A stretch of 64,000 nt of DNA from Acheta domesticus (GCA_031308135.1 JAHLJT010000631.1:147442580-147506579); one strand, 5' to 3'. Positions 22,236-36,572 are shown, counted from the stretch's first letter. Notes: generated by a model not told the origin, from the sequence alone. Program-made: numbers and translations.

Positions 22236-24964
22236 GCGCATTACTAATGGAGCTACGTGTCTCCTTTGCGGATCTTAAAGGTATTAGCCTTATATATCAC
22301 AACATTCCTGTTCTATTTAGAAAAATTATTAGAAATTTAAAGAAGTTTGTTATCGAACACGATAATACTCGCATGCTAAGCAAGCGCTTTACTAACGGAG
22401 CTATGCCCCCCCTTTGCGGGTTTTGTAGGTATTGGGCTTATATATCACAACGTTTGTGTTCTATTTAGAAATATTCATTGTAATTTAAAGAATTTGGGTA
22501 TCCGAAGCGATAACATTCGCTTTCTAAGCAAGCGCTTTACTAATGGATCTACGCCTCCCCTTTGAAGATTTTGAAGGCATTATCCTTATGTATCTCTACA
22601 TTTGTGTTCTATTTAGAAAAATTCATAGAAATTTAAAGAAATTGGGTATCGAACGCGATAACACTCGCATGCTAACCAAGCGCTTTACTAATGAGACTAT
22701 GCTTCCCCTTTGCGAACTTTGAAGATTTTAGCCTTATATATCACAACAATTGTGTTCAATTTAGAAAAATTCATAGAAAGTTAAATATGTTGGGTATCGA
22801 ACGCGATAACACTCACAAGCTAAGCAACCGCTTTACCAATGAAGCTACATCTTTCCTTCGCGGATTGTGAAAGTATTAGCCTTATAAATCACAACATTTG
22901 TGTTCTATTTAGAACAATTCATTGTAATTTAAAAAGTTGTGTATCGAACGCGATAACACTCGCACGCTAAACAAGCGCTTTACTAATGGAGCTACGCCTC
23001 CCCTTTGCGAATTTTGAAGGTATTAGCCTTATATATCACAATATTTGTGTTCTATTTAGAGAATTTCATAGAAATTTAAAAAAGATGGGTATCGAACGCG
23101 ACAACACTCGCATGCAAAGAAAGCGTTTTACTAATGGAGCTACGCCTCGCCTTTGCGGGTTTTGAAGGTAATAGCCTTATATATTACAACACTTGTGTTC
23201 TATTTAGAAAAATTCATAGAAATTTCAAGATGTTGGGTACCGAACGCGCTATAACTCGCATGCTAAGCAAGCGCTTTACTAATGGAGCTACGTCTCCCCT
23301 TTAGCAGATTTGAAAGGTAATAGCCTTATATGTCACAACATTTGTGCTCTATTTAGAAAAATTCGTAGAAATTTAAAGAAGTTGGGTATCGAACGCGAGA
23401 ACACTCGAATGCTAAGCTGGCGCTTTACTAATGGAGCTAGGGTATCCCTCTGCGGATTTTGAAAGTATTAGCCTTACATATCACAACATTTGTGTTCTAT
23501 TTAGAAAAATTCATAGAAAGATAGAGAAGTTGGGTATCGAACGCGATTACATTCACATGTTATGCAACCGCTTTACAAATGAAGCTACGTCTCTCCTTCG
23601 CGGATTTTGAAGGTATTAGCTTTATATATCACAACATTTGTGTTCTATTTAGAAAAATTCATAGTAATTTAAAGAAGTTGGGTATCGAACGCGATAACAC
23701 TCGCATGCTAAGCAAGCGCTTTACTAATGGAGCTACGTATCCCTTCGCGGATTTTGAAGGTATTAGCCTTATATATCACAACATTTGTGTTCTATTTAGA
23801 AAAATTCATAGAAATTTTTAGAAGTTGGGAAGCGAACGCGATAACACTCGCACGCTAAGCAAGCGCTTTACTAATGGAGCTCCGCCTCCCCTTTGCGGAT
23901 TTTGAAGGTATTTGCCTTATATATCACAACATTTGTGTTCTATTTAGAAAAATTCATACAAATTGAAAGAAGTTGGGTATGGAACGCGATAACACTCCCA
24001 TGCTAAGCAAGTGCTTTAGTAATGGAGCTACGCTTCCCCATTGCGAAATTTGAAGGTATTAGTCTTATATATCACAACATTTGTTTTCTATTTAGAAAAA
24101 TTCATACAAATTGATAGAAGTTGGGTATCGAACGCCATAAGACGCGCATGCAAAGCAAGCGCATTACTAATGGAGCTACGTGTCTCCTTTGCGGATTTTG
24201 AAGGTATTAGCCTTATATATCACAACATTCGTGTTCTATTTAAAAAAAATTCTTAGAAATTTAAGAAGTTGGGTATCAAACACGATAACACTCGCATGCT
24301 AATCATGCGCTTTACTAATGGAGCTACGTCTCCCCTTCGCGGCTTTTGAAGGTATTTGCCCTATGTATTACACCCTTTGTGTTCTATTTAGAAAAATTAT
24401 TAGAAATTTAAAGAAGTTGGTTATCGAACGCGATAACACTCGCATGCTAAGCAAGCGCATTACTAATGGAGCTACATGTAACCTTTGGGGACTTTGAAGG
24501 TATTAGCCTTATATATCACAACATTCGTGTTCTATTTAAAAAAATCCATAGATATTTAAAGAAGTTGGGTATCAAATACGATAACACTCGCGTGCTAAGC
24601 AAGCGCTTTACTAATGGAGCTACGTCTCCCTTCGCTGATTTTGAAGGTATTTGCCTTATGTAAACAACTTTTGTGTTCTATTTAGAAAAATTCGTAGAAA
24701 TTTAAAAAAGTTCGATATCGAACGCGACAACACTCGCATGATAAGCTAGCGCTGAACTAATTTAGCTTCGCCTCCCCTTTGCGGATTTTGAAGGTATTAG
24801 ACTTATTTATCACAACATTTGTGTTCTATTTAGAGAAGTTCATTGAAATTTAAAAAAGATGGGTATCGAAGGCGATAACGCTCGCATGCTAAGCAAGCGC
24901 TTTACTAATGAAGCTACGTCTCCTCTTTTGCACATTTTAAAGGTAATAACATTATATATCACAA

Positions 24965-25170
24965 CATTTGTGCTGTATTTAGAAAAATTCGTAGAAATTT
25001 AAAGAAGTTGGGTATCGAACGCAATAACACTCGCATGCTAAGCAAGCGCCTTACTAATGGTACTATGCTTCCGCTTTCCGATCTTTGAGGGTATTAGCCT
25101 TGTATATCACAACATTTGTGTTCTATTAAGAAATATTCACAGAAACTTAAAGAAGTGGAGCATCGAACGC
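24965..25170. repeat. Satellite segment recurring at 31395-31600
   Basis: The variant run ACATTTGTGCTGTATTTAG, GCGCCTTACTAATGGTACTA and CCGATCTTTGAGGGTATTAG recurs 6430 bp downstream. At 31390 the copy joins an otherwise different unit in mid-linker (CTCTTAAGAAAACATTTGTG), which looks like a recombination junction. Confidence 0.6.
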
Positions 25171-28100
25171 GATAACACTCGCATGCTAAGCAAGCACTTT
25201 ACTAATGGAGCTGTGTCTCCCCTTTGCGAATTTTAAAGGTATTAGCCTTATATATCACAACATTTGTGTTCAATTTAAAAAAATTCATAGAAATTTAAAG
25301 ATGTTGGGTATCGAACGCGAAAAATTCGCATGATAAGCAAGCGCTTTACTAACGGAGCTACGTGTCTCCTTTGCGGATTTTGACGGAAATAGCCTTATAT
25401 ATCACAACATTTGTGTTCTATTTAGAAAAATTCATAGAAATTTATAGAAGTTGGATATCGAACGCGATATTACTCGCATGCTAAGCAAGCGCTTTGCGAA
25501 AGGAGCAGTGCTCTCCCTTTGCGAAATTTTAAGGTATTAGCCTCATATATCACAACATTTGTGATCTATTTAGAAAAAATCATAGAAATTTATAGAAGTT
25601 GGGTATCGAACGTAATAACACTCGCATCCTAAGCAAGTGCTTTGCTAATTGATCTGGGCCTCTACTTTGCGGATTTTGTAGGTATTAGCCTTAAATATCA
25701 CAACATTTGAGTTCTATTTAGAAAAATTTAGAGAAATTTAACGCATTACTAATGGAGCTACGCCTCCCCCTTGAGCATTTTGAGAGGTATTAGCCTTATG
25801 TATCACAACATTTGTGTTCTATTTAGAGAAATTAATGGAAACATAAAGAAATGGAGCATCGAACGCGATAACACTCGCATGCTAAGCAAGCACTTTACTA
25901 ACGGATCTACGCCTCCTCTTTGCTGTTTTTGAAGCTATTATACTGACATATCACAACATTTGTGTTCTATTTAGAAAAATTCATAAAAATTTAAAGAAGT
26001 TGGGTATCGAACGCGATAACACTCGTATGCTAAGCAAGCGTTATACTAATGGAGATACGCCTCCTCTTTGCGGATTTTGAAGGTATTAGCCTTATATATC
26101 ACAGTATTTGTGTTCTTTTTAGAAAATTCCATAGAAATTTAAAGAAGTTGGGTACCGAACGCGATAACACCCGCATGACAAGCAAGCGCTTTACTAATAG
26201 AGCTACGCCTCCCCTTTGCGGATTGTGAAGGTATTAGCCATATATATCACAACATTTGTGTTTTATTTAAAAAACTCCATACAAATTTATAGAAGTTCGG
26301 TATCGATCACGATAACACTCGCACGCTAAGCAAGTGCTTTACTAATGGAGCTACGTCTTCCTTCTGCGCATATTGTAGGTATTAGCCTTAAATATCACAA
26401 CATTTGTGTTCTATTTTGAAAATTTCATAGTAATTTAAAGAAGTTGGGTATCCAACGCGATAACACTCGCATGCTAAGCAAGCGCTTTACTAATGAAGCT
26501 ATGCATCCCCTTTGCGAGCTTTGAAGGTATTACCCTTATATATCTCAACATTTGTGTTCTATTTGGAAAAATTCATAGAAATTTATAGAAGTTGGATATA
26601 GAACACGATAACACTCGCATGCTTAGCAAACGCTTTGCGAATGGAGCTGTGTGTCCCCTTTGCGGATTTTGAAGGTATTAGCCTCATATATGACAACATT
26701 TGTGTTCTATTTAAAAAAAATCATAGAACTTTACAGAAGTTGGTTATCGAACGCGATAACACTCGCATGCTAAGCAAGCGCTTTACTAACGGAACTTCGT
26801 TTCCCCTTTGAGGATTAAGAAGGTATTAGCCTTATGTATCACAACATTTGAGTTCTATTCAGAGAAATTCATAGAATTTTGAAGACGTTGGGTATCAAAC
26901 GCGATAACACTCGCATGCTAAGCAAGCGTATTACTGATGGAGCTATGCTTCCCCTTTGCGAATTTTGAATGTATTAGCCATTTATATCGCAGCGTTTGTG
27001 TTCTATTAAGAAAAATTCACAGAAAATTAAAATGTGGAGCATCGAACGCGATAACACTCGCATTCCAAGCATGCACTTTACTAATGGAGCTACGCCTACC
27101 AATTGCTATTTTTGAAAGTATTAGCCTTATGTATCACAAAATTTTTGTTCTATTAGGTAAATTCATAGAAATTCAAAGAAGTTGGGTATCGAACGCGATA
27201 ACACTCGCATTCTAAGCAAGCGTGAAACTAATGGAGCTACGCCTCGCCTTTGCGGATTTTGAAGGTATTAGCCTTATATATCACAACTATTGTGTTCTAT
27301 TTAGAAAATTTCATAGATACTTAACGAAGCTGGGTATCGAACGCGATAACACTCGCATGCTAAGCAAACGCTTTACAAATCGAGCTCTTCTTCCCCTTTG
27401 CGAATTTTGAAGGTATTAACCTTATATATCACCTTATATATCATTTGTGTTCTATTTAGAGAAATTCATTGAAATTTCAAGAAGTTGGGTATCGATCGCG
27501 ATAACACTCGCATGCTAAGCAAGCGCTTTACTAATAGAGCTACGCCACCATTTTGCGGATTTTAAAACTATTAGCCTTATATATCACAACATTTGTGTTC
27601 TATGTAAAAAAATCCATAGAAATTTAAAGAAGTTGGGTATCGATCACGATAACACTCGCTTGCTAAGCTAGTGCTTTACTAATGGAGCTACGTCTCCCCT
27701 TCGCTGATTTTGAAGGTATTTGCCTTATGTATCACAACTTTTGTGTTCTATTTAGAAGAATTAATAGAAATTTAAAGAAATTGTGTATCGAACGCGATAA
27801 CACACGCATGACAAGCAAGCGCTTTACTAATGGAGCTACGCCTCCCATTTGCGTATATTGAAGGTATTAGCATTAAATATCTAAAATTTGTGTTCCCTAT
27901 AGAAAAATTCATAGTAATTTAAAGAAGTTGGGTATCCAACGCGATAGCTCTCGCATGCCAAGCAAGCTCTTTACTAATAGAGCAACGCCTCCCTTTTGCG
28001 GATTTTGAAAGTATTAGCCTTATATATCACAACATTTGTGTTCTATTTAAAAAAATCCATAGAAATTTAAAGAAGTTGAGTATCGACCACGATAACACTG

Positions 28101-29619
28101 GCATGCTAAGCAAGTGCTTTACTAATGGAGCTACGTCTCCCCTTCGCTGATTTTGAAGGTATTTGCCTTATGTATCCCAACCTTTGTGTTCTATTTAGAA
28201 AAATTAATAGAAATTTAAAGAAATTGGGTATCGAACGCGATAACACACGCATGCTAAGAAAGCGCTTTACTAATGGAGCTACGTATTCCTCCGCGGACTT
28301 TCAAGGTATTTGCCTTATGTATCACAACATTTGTGTTCTATTTAGAAAAATTCATAGAAATTTATAGAAGTTGGTTATTAAACGCGATAACACTCGCATC
28401 CTAAGCAAGCTCTTTACTAATGGCGCTATGCTTCTCCTTTGCGAACTTTGAAGGTATTAGCCTTATATATCACAACATTTGTCTTCCATAAAAAAAATTC
28501 ACAGAAATTTAAAGAAGTGGAGCATCGAACGCAAAAACACTCGCATGCTAAGCAAGCACTTTACTAATGGAGCTAGGACTGCCGTTTGCGGATTTTGTAG
28601 GTATTAGCCTTAAATATCACAACATTGGTGTTCTATTTAGAAAAGTTCATAGTAATTTAATGAAGTAGGGTATCCAACGCTATAACACTCGCATGCTATG
28701 CAAGCGCTTTAGTAATGGAGCTACGCCTCGCTTTGCGGATTTCGTAGGTATTAGCCATAAATATCACAACATTAGTGTTCTATTTAGAAAAATTCATAGT
28801 AATTTGAAGATATAGTGCATCAAACGCGATAACACTCGCTTGCTAAGCAAGCGTTTTACTAATAAAACTACGCCTCGCCTTTGCGGATTTCGTAGGTATT
28901 TGTCTTAAATATCACATTAGTGTTCTATTTAGAAAAATTCATAGTAATTTAAAGAAGTGGTGCATCGAACGCGATAACACTCGCATGCTCAGCAAGCGCT
29001 TTACAAAAGGGGCTACGTTCCTCTTTGCGTATTTTGAAGGAAATAGCTTTATTTATCACAAAATTTGTGTTCTAATTAGAAAAAATTCATAGAAATTTAT
29101 AGAAGTTGGGTATCGAAAGCAATAACACTCGCATGCTAAGCTAGCGCTTTACTAATGGAAATACGCCTCCTCTTTGCGGATTTTGTAGGTATTAGCCTTA
29201 TATATCACAACATTTGTGTTCTATTTAGAAAAAATCATAGAAATTTATAGAAGTTGGGTATCGACCGCGATAACACTCGCGTGCTAAGCAAGGGCTATAC
29301 TAATGGAGCTACGTCTCTATTTTGCGGATTGTGACTATATTAGCCTTATGTATCACACCTGTGTTCTATTTAGTAAAATTCATAGGAATTTCAAAAAGTT
29401 GGGTATCGAACGCGATAACACTCGCAAGCTATGCAAGCGTTTTACTAATGGAGCTACGCCACGCCTTTGCGGTTTTTGAATGTATTAGCATTATCTATAA
29501 CATCTATTGTGTTCTATTAGTAAAATTCATAGAAAGTTAAAGAAGTTGGGTATCTAAAGCGATAACACTCGCATGCCCAGCAAGCGCTTTAATAATGGAG
29601 CTACATCTCCTTCTCGCGG

Positions 29620-29780
29620 ATATTGAAGGTATTAGCCTTATGTATCACAAAATTTTTGTTCTATTTAGAAATATTCATAGGAAACCTTCATTAGCCTTAT
29701 GTATAACAACATTTGTGTTATATATAGAGAAATTCATAGAAATTTAAAGAAGTTGGGTATCGAACGCGATGACACTCGCA
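29620..29780. repeat. Deleted monomer variant repeated at 30384-30544
   Basis: In this unit nearly the whole tRNA-like core is missing: ATTCATAGGAAACCTTCATT joins the linker to the next linker at about 29691. The same deletion junction recurs at about 30455 (offset 764 bp), so the defective unit has itself been copied. Confidence 0.7.
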
Positions 29781-32700
29781 TGCTAAGCAAGCGCTTTACT
29801 AATGGAGCTACGCCTCCCCATTGAGCATTTTGAGAGGTATTAGGCTTATGTATCACAACATTTGTGTTCTATTTGGAGAAATTCATAGAAACTTAAAGAA
29901 GAGGAGCATCGAACGTGATAACACTCGCATGCTAAGCAAGCACTTTTCTAATGGAGCTACGCCTCCGCTTTGCTGTTTTTGAAGGTATTAGCCCTGTATA
30001 TCACAACATTTGTGTTCCTTTCAGAAAAAATTCACAGAAATTTAAAGAAGTGCTACTTTCACAGAATTTTACTAATGGAGCAACGTCTCTCCTTTGCGGA
30101 TTGTGAATATATTAGTCTTATATATCACAACATGTGTGTTCTATTTAGAAAAATTCATAGCAATTTCAAAAAGTTGGGTATCGAACGCGACACCACACGC
30201 ATGCTAAGCAAGCGATTTACTAATGGAGCTACGTGTCTCCTTGGCGGATTTTGAAGGTATTAGCCTTATATATCACAACATTCGATTTCCATTTAAAAAA
30301 ATCCATCGAAATTTAAAGAAGTTGGGTATCGAACACGATAACACTCGCATGCTAAGCAAGCGTTTACTAATGGAGCTACATCTCCTTCTCGCGGATATTG
30401 AAGGTATTAGCCTTATGTATCACAAAATTTTGTTCTATTTAGAAATATTCATAGGAAACCTTCATTAGCCTTATGTATAACAACATTTGTGTTATATATA
30501 GAGAAATTCATAGAAATTTAAAGAAGTTGGGTATCGAACGCGATGACACTCGCATGCTAAGCAAGCGCTTTACTAATGGAGCTACGCCTCCCCTTTGAGG
30601 ATTTTGACGGTATTAGCCTTATGTATCCCAAACACTTGTGTTCTATTTAGAGAAATTCATAGAAATTTAAAGAAGTTGGGTATCTAACGCGATAACACTC
30701 GCATAGTAAGTAAGCGCTTTACTAATGGAGCTACGTGTCTCCTTTGCGGATTTTGAAGGTATTAGTCTTATATATCACAACATTTGTGTTCTATTTGGAA
30801 AAATTCATAGAAATTTATAGAAGTTGGGTATCAAACGCGATAACACTCGCATGCTAAGCAAGCGCTTTACTAATGGAGCTACGTCTCTCCTTTGCGGATT
30901 GTGAATATGTTAGCCTTATATATCACAACATTTGTGTTCTATTTAGAAAAATTCATAGGATTTTCAAACAGTTGGGTATCGAATGCGATAACACTCGCAT
31001 GCTAAGCAAGCGCTTTACTAATGGAGCTACGTCTCCCCTTCGCTGATTTTGAAGGTATTTGACTTAGGTATCACAATCTTGTGTTCTATTTAGAAAAATT
31101 AATAAAAACTTAAAGAAATTGGGTATTGAAACCGATAAAGCTCGCATGTTAAGCAAGCGCTTTAGTAATGGAGCTACGTCTCCCCTTCGCTAAATTTGAA
31201 GGTATTTGCCTTATGTATCACAACCTTTGTTTTCTATTTAGAAAAATTAATAGAAACTTAAAGAAGTTGGGTATCGAAAGGGATGTTGCTCGCATGCTAA
31301 CCAAGCGCTTTACTAATGGAGCTACGTGTCCCCATCGCGGATTTTGAACGTATTTGCCTTATGTATTACAACCTTTGTGTTCTCTTAAGAAAACATTTGT
31401 GCTGTATTTAGAAAAATTCGCAGAAATTTAAAGAAGTTGGGTATCGAACGCAATAACACTCGCATGCTAAGCAAGCGCCTTACTAATGGTACTATGCTTC
31501 CGCTTTCCGATCTTTGAGGGTATTAGCCTTGTATATCACAACATTTGTGTTCTATTAAGAAATATTCACAGAAACTTAAAGAAGTGGAGCATCGAACGCG
31601 ATAACACTCGCATGCTAAGCAAGCGCTTTACTAATGGAGCTACGCCTCCTCTTTGCGGATTTTGTAAGTATTAGCCTTATATATCACAACATTTGTTTTC
31701 TATTTAAAGAAATTCGTAGATATTTAGCGGAGTTGGGGATCGAACGCGATAACACTCGCATGCTAAGCATGTGTTTTACTATTGGGACGATGCTTCCTCC
31801 TTGCGAACTTTGATGGTATTAGCCTTATATATCACAACATTTGTGTTCTCTTAAGAAAAATTCAAAGAAATTTAACGAAGTGGAGCATCGAACACGATTA
31901 TATTTGCCTGCTAAGCAAAGTCTTTACTAATGGAGCTACGCCTCCCCTTGGCAGATTTTGAAGGTATCAGCCTGATATATCACATTATTTGTGTTCCATT
32001 GTGAAAAGTTCATAGAAATTTAAAAAAGATGGGTATCGAACGCGATTACACTCGCATGCTAAGGAAGCGCTTTACTAATGGAGCTACGTGTCTCCTTTGA
32101 GGATTTCGAAGGCATTAGCCTTATATATCAAAAAATTCGTGTTCTATTTTAAAAAATCCATAGAATTTTAAAGAAGTTTGGTATCGAACGCGATAACACT
32201 CGCATGCTAAGCAAGCGCATTACTAATGAGACTATGCTTCCCTTTGCGGTCTTTGATAGTTTTAGCCTTATATATCACAACACTTGTGTTCTATTAACAA
32301 CATTTCACAGAAATTTAAAGAACTGGGCCATCGAACGCGATAAAATTTGCATGCTAAGCAAGCACTTTACTAATGAAGCTACGCCTCCCATTTGCGGTTT
32401 TTGTAGGTATTAGCCTTAAATATCACATTTGTGTTTTATTTAGAAAAATTCATATTAATTTAAAGAATTTGGGTATCTAACGCGATAACACTCGCATGTT
32501 AAGCAAGCGCATTACTAATGTAGCTACGTGTCTCATTTGCGGGTTTGGAGGTATTAGCCCTATATATCACAACATTTGTGTTCAATTTAGAAAAATCCAT
32601 AGAAATATAAGGAAGTTGGGTATCGAACGCGATAGCACTCGCATGGTAATCAACCACTTTACTAATGGATCTACGCCTCCACTTTGCGGATTTTGAAGGT

Positions 32701-35189
32701 ATTAGCCTCCTATATCACAACATTCGTGTTCAATTTAAAAAAATCCATAGAAATTTAAAGAAGTTGGGTATCGAACACGATAACACTCGCATGCTAATCA
32801 AGCGCTTTACTAATGGAGCTACGTCTCCCCATCGCGGATTTTGAACGTATTTGCCTTATGTATTACAACCTTTGTGTTCTCTTAAGAAAAATTCACAGAA
32901 ATTTAAAGAAGTGGAGCATCGAACGCGATATCATTTGCATGCTTAACAAGCACTTTACTAATGGAGCTACGCCTCCCCTTGGCGGATTTTGAAGGTATCA
33001 GCCCTATATATCACAACATTTGTGTTCTATTTAGAGAAGTTCATAGACATTTAAAAAAGATGGGTATCGAACGCGAAAACACTCGCATAACACTACGCCT
33101 TCCCTGGGCGGATTTGAAGGTATCAGCCTAATATATCACAATATTTGTTTTCTATTTACAAAAATTCATAGAAATTTAAAAAAATGGGTATCGACGCGAT
33201 AACACTCGCATGCGAAGCAAGCGCTTTACTAATGGGGCAACGAGTCTTCTTTGCGGATTTTGAAGGTATTAGCCTTATATATCACAACATTTAGTTCTAT
33301 TTAGAAAAATTATTAGAAATTTAAAGAAGTTGGTGATCAAACGCGATAACACACGCCTGCTAAGCAAGCGCATAACTTATTTAGCTACGCCTCCCCCTGG
33401 CGGCTTTTGTTGGTATTAGCCTTAAATATCACAACATTTGTCTTCTATTTAGAAAAATTCATAATAATATAAAGAAGTTGGGTATCAAACGCGATAACAC
33501 TGGCATGCTAAGCAACCGCTTTTGTAATGGAGCTACGCCTCCCCTTTGAGGCTTTTGAAGGTGTTAGCCTTAAGTATCGCAACATTTGTGTTCTATATAA
33601 AGAAATTCGAAAAAAGTTGGGTATCGAAAGCGATAACACTCGCATGCTAAGCCTGCGTTTTACTATTGGGACGATGCTATCTCTTTGCGAACTTTGATGG
33701 TATTAGCCTTATATAACACAACATTTGTGTACTCTCCAGAAAAATTCACAGAAATTTAAAGAAGTGGAGCATCGAACACGATAATATTTGCATGCTAAGC
33801 AAGCATTTTACCAATGGAGCTACGCCTCCCCTTGGCGGATTCTGAAGGTATCAGCCTGATATATCACAACATTTGTGTTCCATTGAGAAAAGTTCATAGA
33901 AATTTTAAAAAGATGGATATCGAACGCGATTACACTCGCATGCTAAGTAAGCGCTTTACTAATGGAGCTACGTGTCTCCTTTGATGATTTCGAAGTTATT
34001 AGCCTTATTTATCTCAACATTTGTGTTCTATTTTGAAAAATTCATAGAAATTTATAGAAGTTGGGTATCGAACGCGATAACACTGGCATGCTAAGCAAGC
34101 GCTTTACTAATGGAGCTACGCTTCCCCTTTGAGGATTTTGAAGGTATTAGCCTTACGTATCGGAACATTTGTGTTCTATTTAGAGAAATTCATAGTAATT
34201 CAAAGAAGTTGGGTATCGAACGCGATAACACTCGCATGCTAAGCATGCGTTTTTACTAATGGGACTATGCCCCCCTTTGCGAACTTTGATGGTATTATCT
34301 CTATATATCACAACATTTGTGTTCTCTTAAGGGAAAATTCACTGAAAATTAAAGAAGTGGAGCATCGAACGCGATATTATTTGCATGCTAACCAAGCACT
34401 TTACTAATGGAGCTACGCCTCCCCTTGGCGGATTTTGAAGGTATCAGCCTTATATATCACAATATTTGTGATCTATTAAGAAAAATTCATAGAAATTTAA
34501 AAAAGATGGGTATCGAACGCGATAACACTCGCATGCGAAGCAAGCGCTTTACTAATGGAGCCACGTGTCTTCTATGCGGATTTTGAAGTTATTAGCCTTA
34601 TATATCACAACATTCGTGTTCTATTTAAAAAAATCCATAGAAATTTAAAGAAGTTGGGTATCAAACACGATAACACTTGCATGCTAATTAAGCGCTTTTC
34701 AAATGGAGCTACGTCTCCCCTTCGCGGATTTTGAAGGAATTTGCCTTATATATCAAAACCTTTGTGTTCTATATAGAAAAATTATTAGAAATTTAAAGAA
34801 GTTGGTTATCGAACGCGATAACACTCGCATGCTAAGCAAGCGCTTTACTAATAGTGCTACGCCTCCCCTTTGCGCATTTTGTAGGTATTAGCCTTATTTA
34901 TCACAACATTTATGTTCTATTTAGAAAAATTCATAGAAATTTATAGAAGTTGGGTATCGAACGCGATAACACTCTAATGCTAAGCAAGCGCTTTACTAAT
35001 GGAGCTACATCTCCCCTTCGCTGATATTGAAATTGTTTGTCTTATGTATCACAACCTTTGTGTTCTATTTAGAAAAGTTCATAGAAATTTAAAAAATGGG
35101 TATCAAACGCGATAACACCCGCATGCTAAGCAAGCGCTATACTAATGGAGCTACGTGTCTTTTTTGAGGATTTCGAAGGTATTAGTTTT

Positions 35190-35193
35190 ATAT
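35190..35193. repeat. 4-bp target-site duplication (left), ATAT
   Basis: ATAT directly left of the LTR is repeated at 36573-36576. Both fall in the TTATATATCAC linker motif of the satellite, so one copy is the original target. AT-rich repeats make chance agreement possible, but the restored unit is exactly full length. Confidence 0.7.
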
Positions 35194-36572
35194 TGTAACA
35201 CCCCCCCGTACACACGACCACTCATTGGTGTCGGCGGTGTTAACCTCTCTCAGGGCGTGACCCGACTCACCTGTGGATTCCCGTCTGCTGCAGGTTGCCT
35301 CATGTGTCCGGCTAGAATCTATTTAGGACGCATGCGTGACTGGGCATATTCATGCACTACACAGTAAAACGCTCTTTCATGATTTCTGAGTTTAATTCAA
35401 AGCAAAAAATAATCGGGTGAAGCCCCCTACAGTTCTTAATACTATCTTAACCTAATTTATAACTAGCTTAACTTAACAGTCCAACCCTTCCGGGTCATCG
35501 CACGGGCGCTCCGCCCCTCCGGGCGTCGGCATCGGCCCGGGTGTCGGGCGGCAGGGCAGCGGCGCTTCCCCCCGTTTCCTGGACTGGTCGGGCATCTGGT
35601 GGCCGCGGCGGCGGTGTAGCGGCACGCGAGCAGGCGTGCGCGGCAGGCGCAGGGCTGCGCGCGGGGCGGGCGCGCGCGGCAGGCGTTGACTGCGGCGGCG
35701 GCTTGGGGCTGTGCGCGGGCAGGCGCGCGCGGCACGCGGGCTAACGCGGCGGCGACGTCGGCGTGGCAGCGGCCCGGCGCGCGGCAGCGCTGGCTGCGGC
35801 GCGGCGCAGGGCTGCGCGCGGGTGTGCGCGCGCGGCAGGCATTGACTGCGGCGGCGGCTTGGGCTGTGCGCGGGCAGGCGCGCGCGGCAGGCGTGCTAAC
35901 GCGGCGGCGGCGGCCAGGAATCGCCACACCAAAGCGTCTTGTAGCAACGGCCGGCTAAAAGAACGCTTCTTCGTTCATTCGAGTGTCGGCACTCACACGG
36001 CGTTCCGCCTCTCCCTTCGGCGGCACCTGAGCGGGCGGTGAGGTGGCGACGATGCGTTGCCGGCGGCGATCTAGCGTCTCGCGGCGGTCGTTACCATCGG
36101 ACCCAACACCTCGGTCGTCGCTTACATCGGAAGGTAACACTCGCGGTCGTCGTTCGTCTCGGAATGGCCGAGTCTCGCGTTCGCAGCAACCTCCCTTGCT
36201 CGCGAGATCACATGTCTCACCCCCGCCTAGTGTTCGACTATTGGCGCAGCCAAACCGCGTGATGCGCGCCGTCCAATTGCCATGGGTCCATCGACGGTTG
36301 GAACCCGATTTCGAGTGGGCGTTCACGTCACCACGATTTCCGAGAAGACGCGGGGTGTGCTCTGACGCAGCGCTCGGAAATACCAGAGGTGTGGTAAACG
36401 GTATTGAACAAAGGGGACGCGCTCCCATCGGCGGCTGACGGCGAACCTTCGCGCACTCAGGTAGCGGAGAATCGATCATTTTCAGCCAGCTACGTTTTCC
36501 CGGACTCCCTGTTATATAAAATATTCATCTCGCACATGCCGAAATTAGTACGTGAGCAACCGTCGCATTACA
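35194..36572 (-). mobile_element. Solo LTR of an LTR retrotransposon
   Basis: A 1379-bp insertion lies inside one satellite unit. It starts TGTAACACCC and ends GCATTACA, giving TG...CA ends with a 5-bp terminal inverted repeat TGTAA/TTACA. It is flanked by ATAT on both sides (35190-35193 and 36573-36576). Removing it and one ATAT restores the normal linker TTATATATTACAAC. No gag/pol coding is present, so it fits a solo LTR left by LTR-LTR recombination. Minus orientation is suggested by TATAAA at 35461-35456 and ATTAAA at 35396-35391, which leave a U5-like stretch of about 190 bp. A plus-strand TATATAAAA at 36513 lies too close to the other end to fit. Family not assigned. Confidence 0.75.
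35648..35925. repeat. Two GC-rich direct repeats of about 155 bp inside the LTR
   Basis: GCGCAGGGCTGCGCGCG occurs at 35648 and 35804. AGGCGTTGACTGCGGCGG and its one-base variant occur at 35681 and 35836, with matching sequence between. The stretch is very rich in G+C and CpG, in sharp contrast to the AT-rich satellite. Overlapping open frames on both strands here reflect base composition, so no gene is called. Confidence 0.75.

Larger units (their letters stand above)
8174..35193 (-). repeat. 148-bp tRNA-Ala-derived satellite, block 1
   Basis: About 180 head-to-tail units, all in one orientation. Spacing of the CGAACGCGAT core is 148 bp (for example 8341, 8489, 8637), with many 147-bp units caused by GGATTTGGAGG in place of GGATTTTGAAGG. 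The minus strand of each unit carries a degenerate tRNA-Ala(AGC): GTAGCTCCATTAGTAAAGCG, anticodon stem-loop CTTGC-TTAGCAT-GCGAG, then TTATCGCGTTCGATACC. The other half is AT-rich linker containing CACAACATTTGTG and a run of five A. Strand is given as that of the tRNA-like part. Units differ by perhaps 5-20% by eye. Short or damaged units occur near 10490-10520, 10800, 25741, 29691, 30058, 30455 and 33090. Confidence 0.92.

Noticed and set aside
35463..36479. Long open frames in the GC-rich part of the LTR (154 and 174 codons on minus, 131 on plus)
   Set aside because: Alanine/arginine-rich overlapping frames on both strands are expected from CpG-rich repeats. No motif is recognised.
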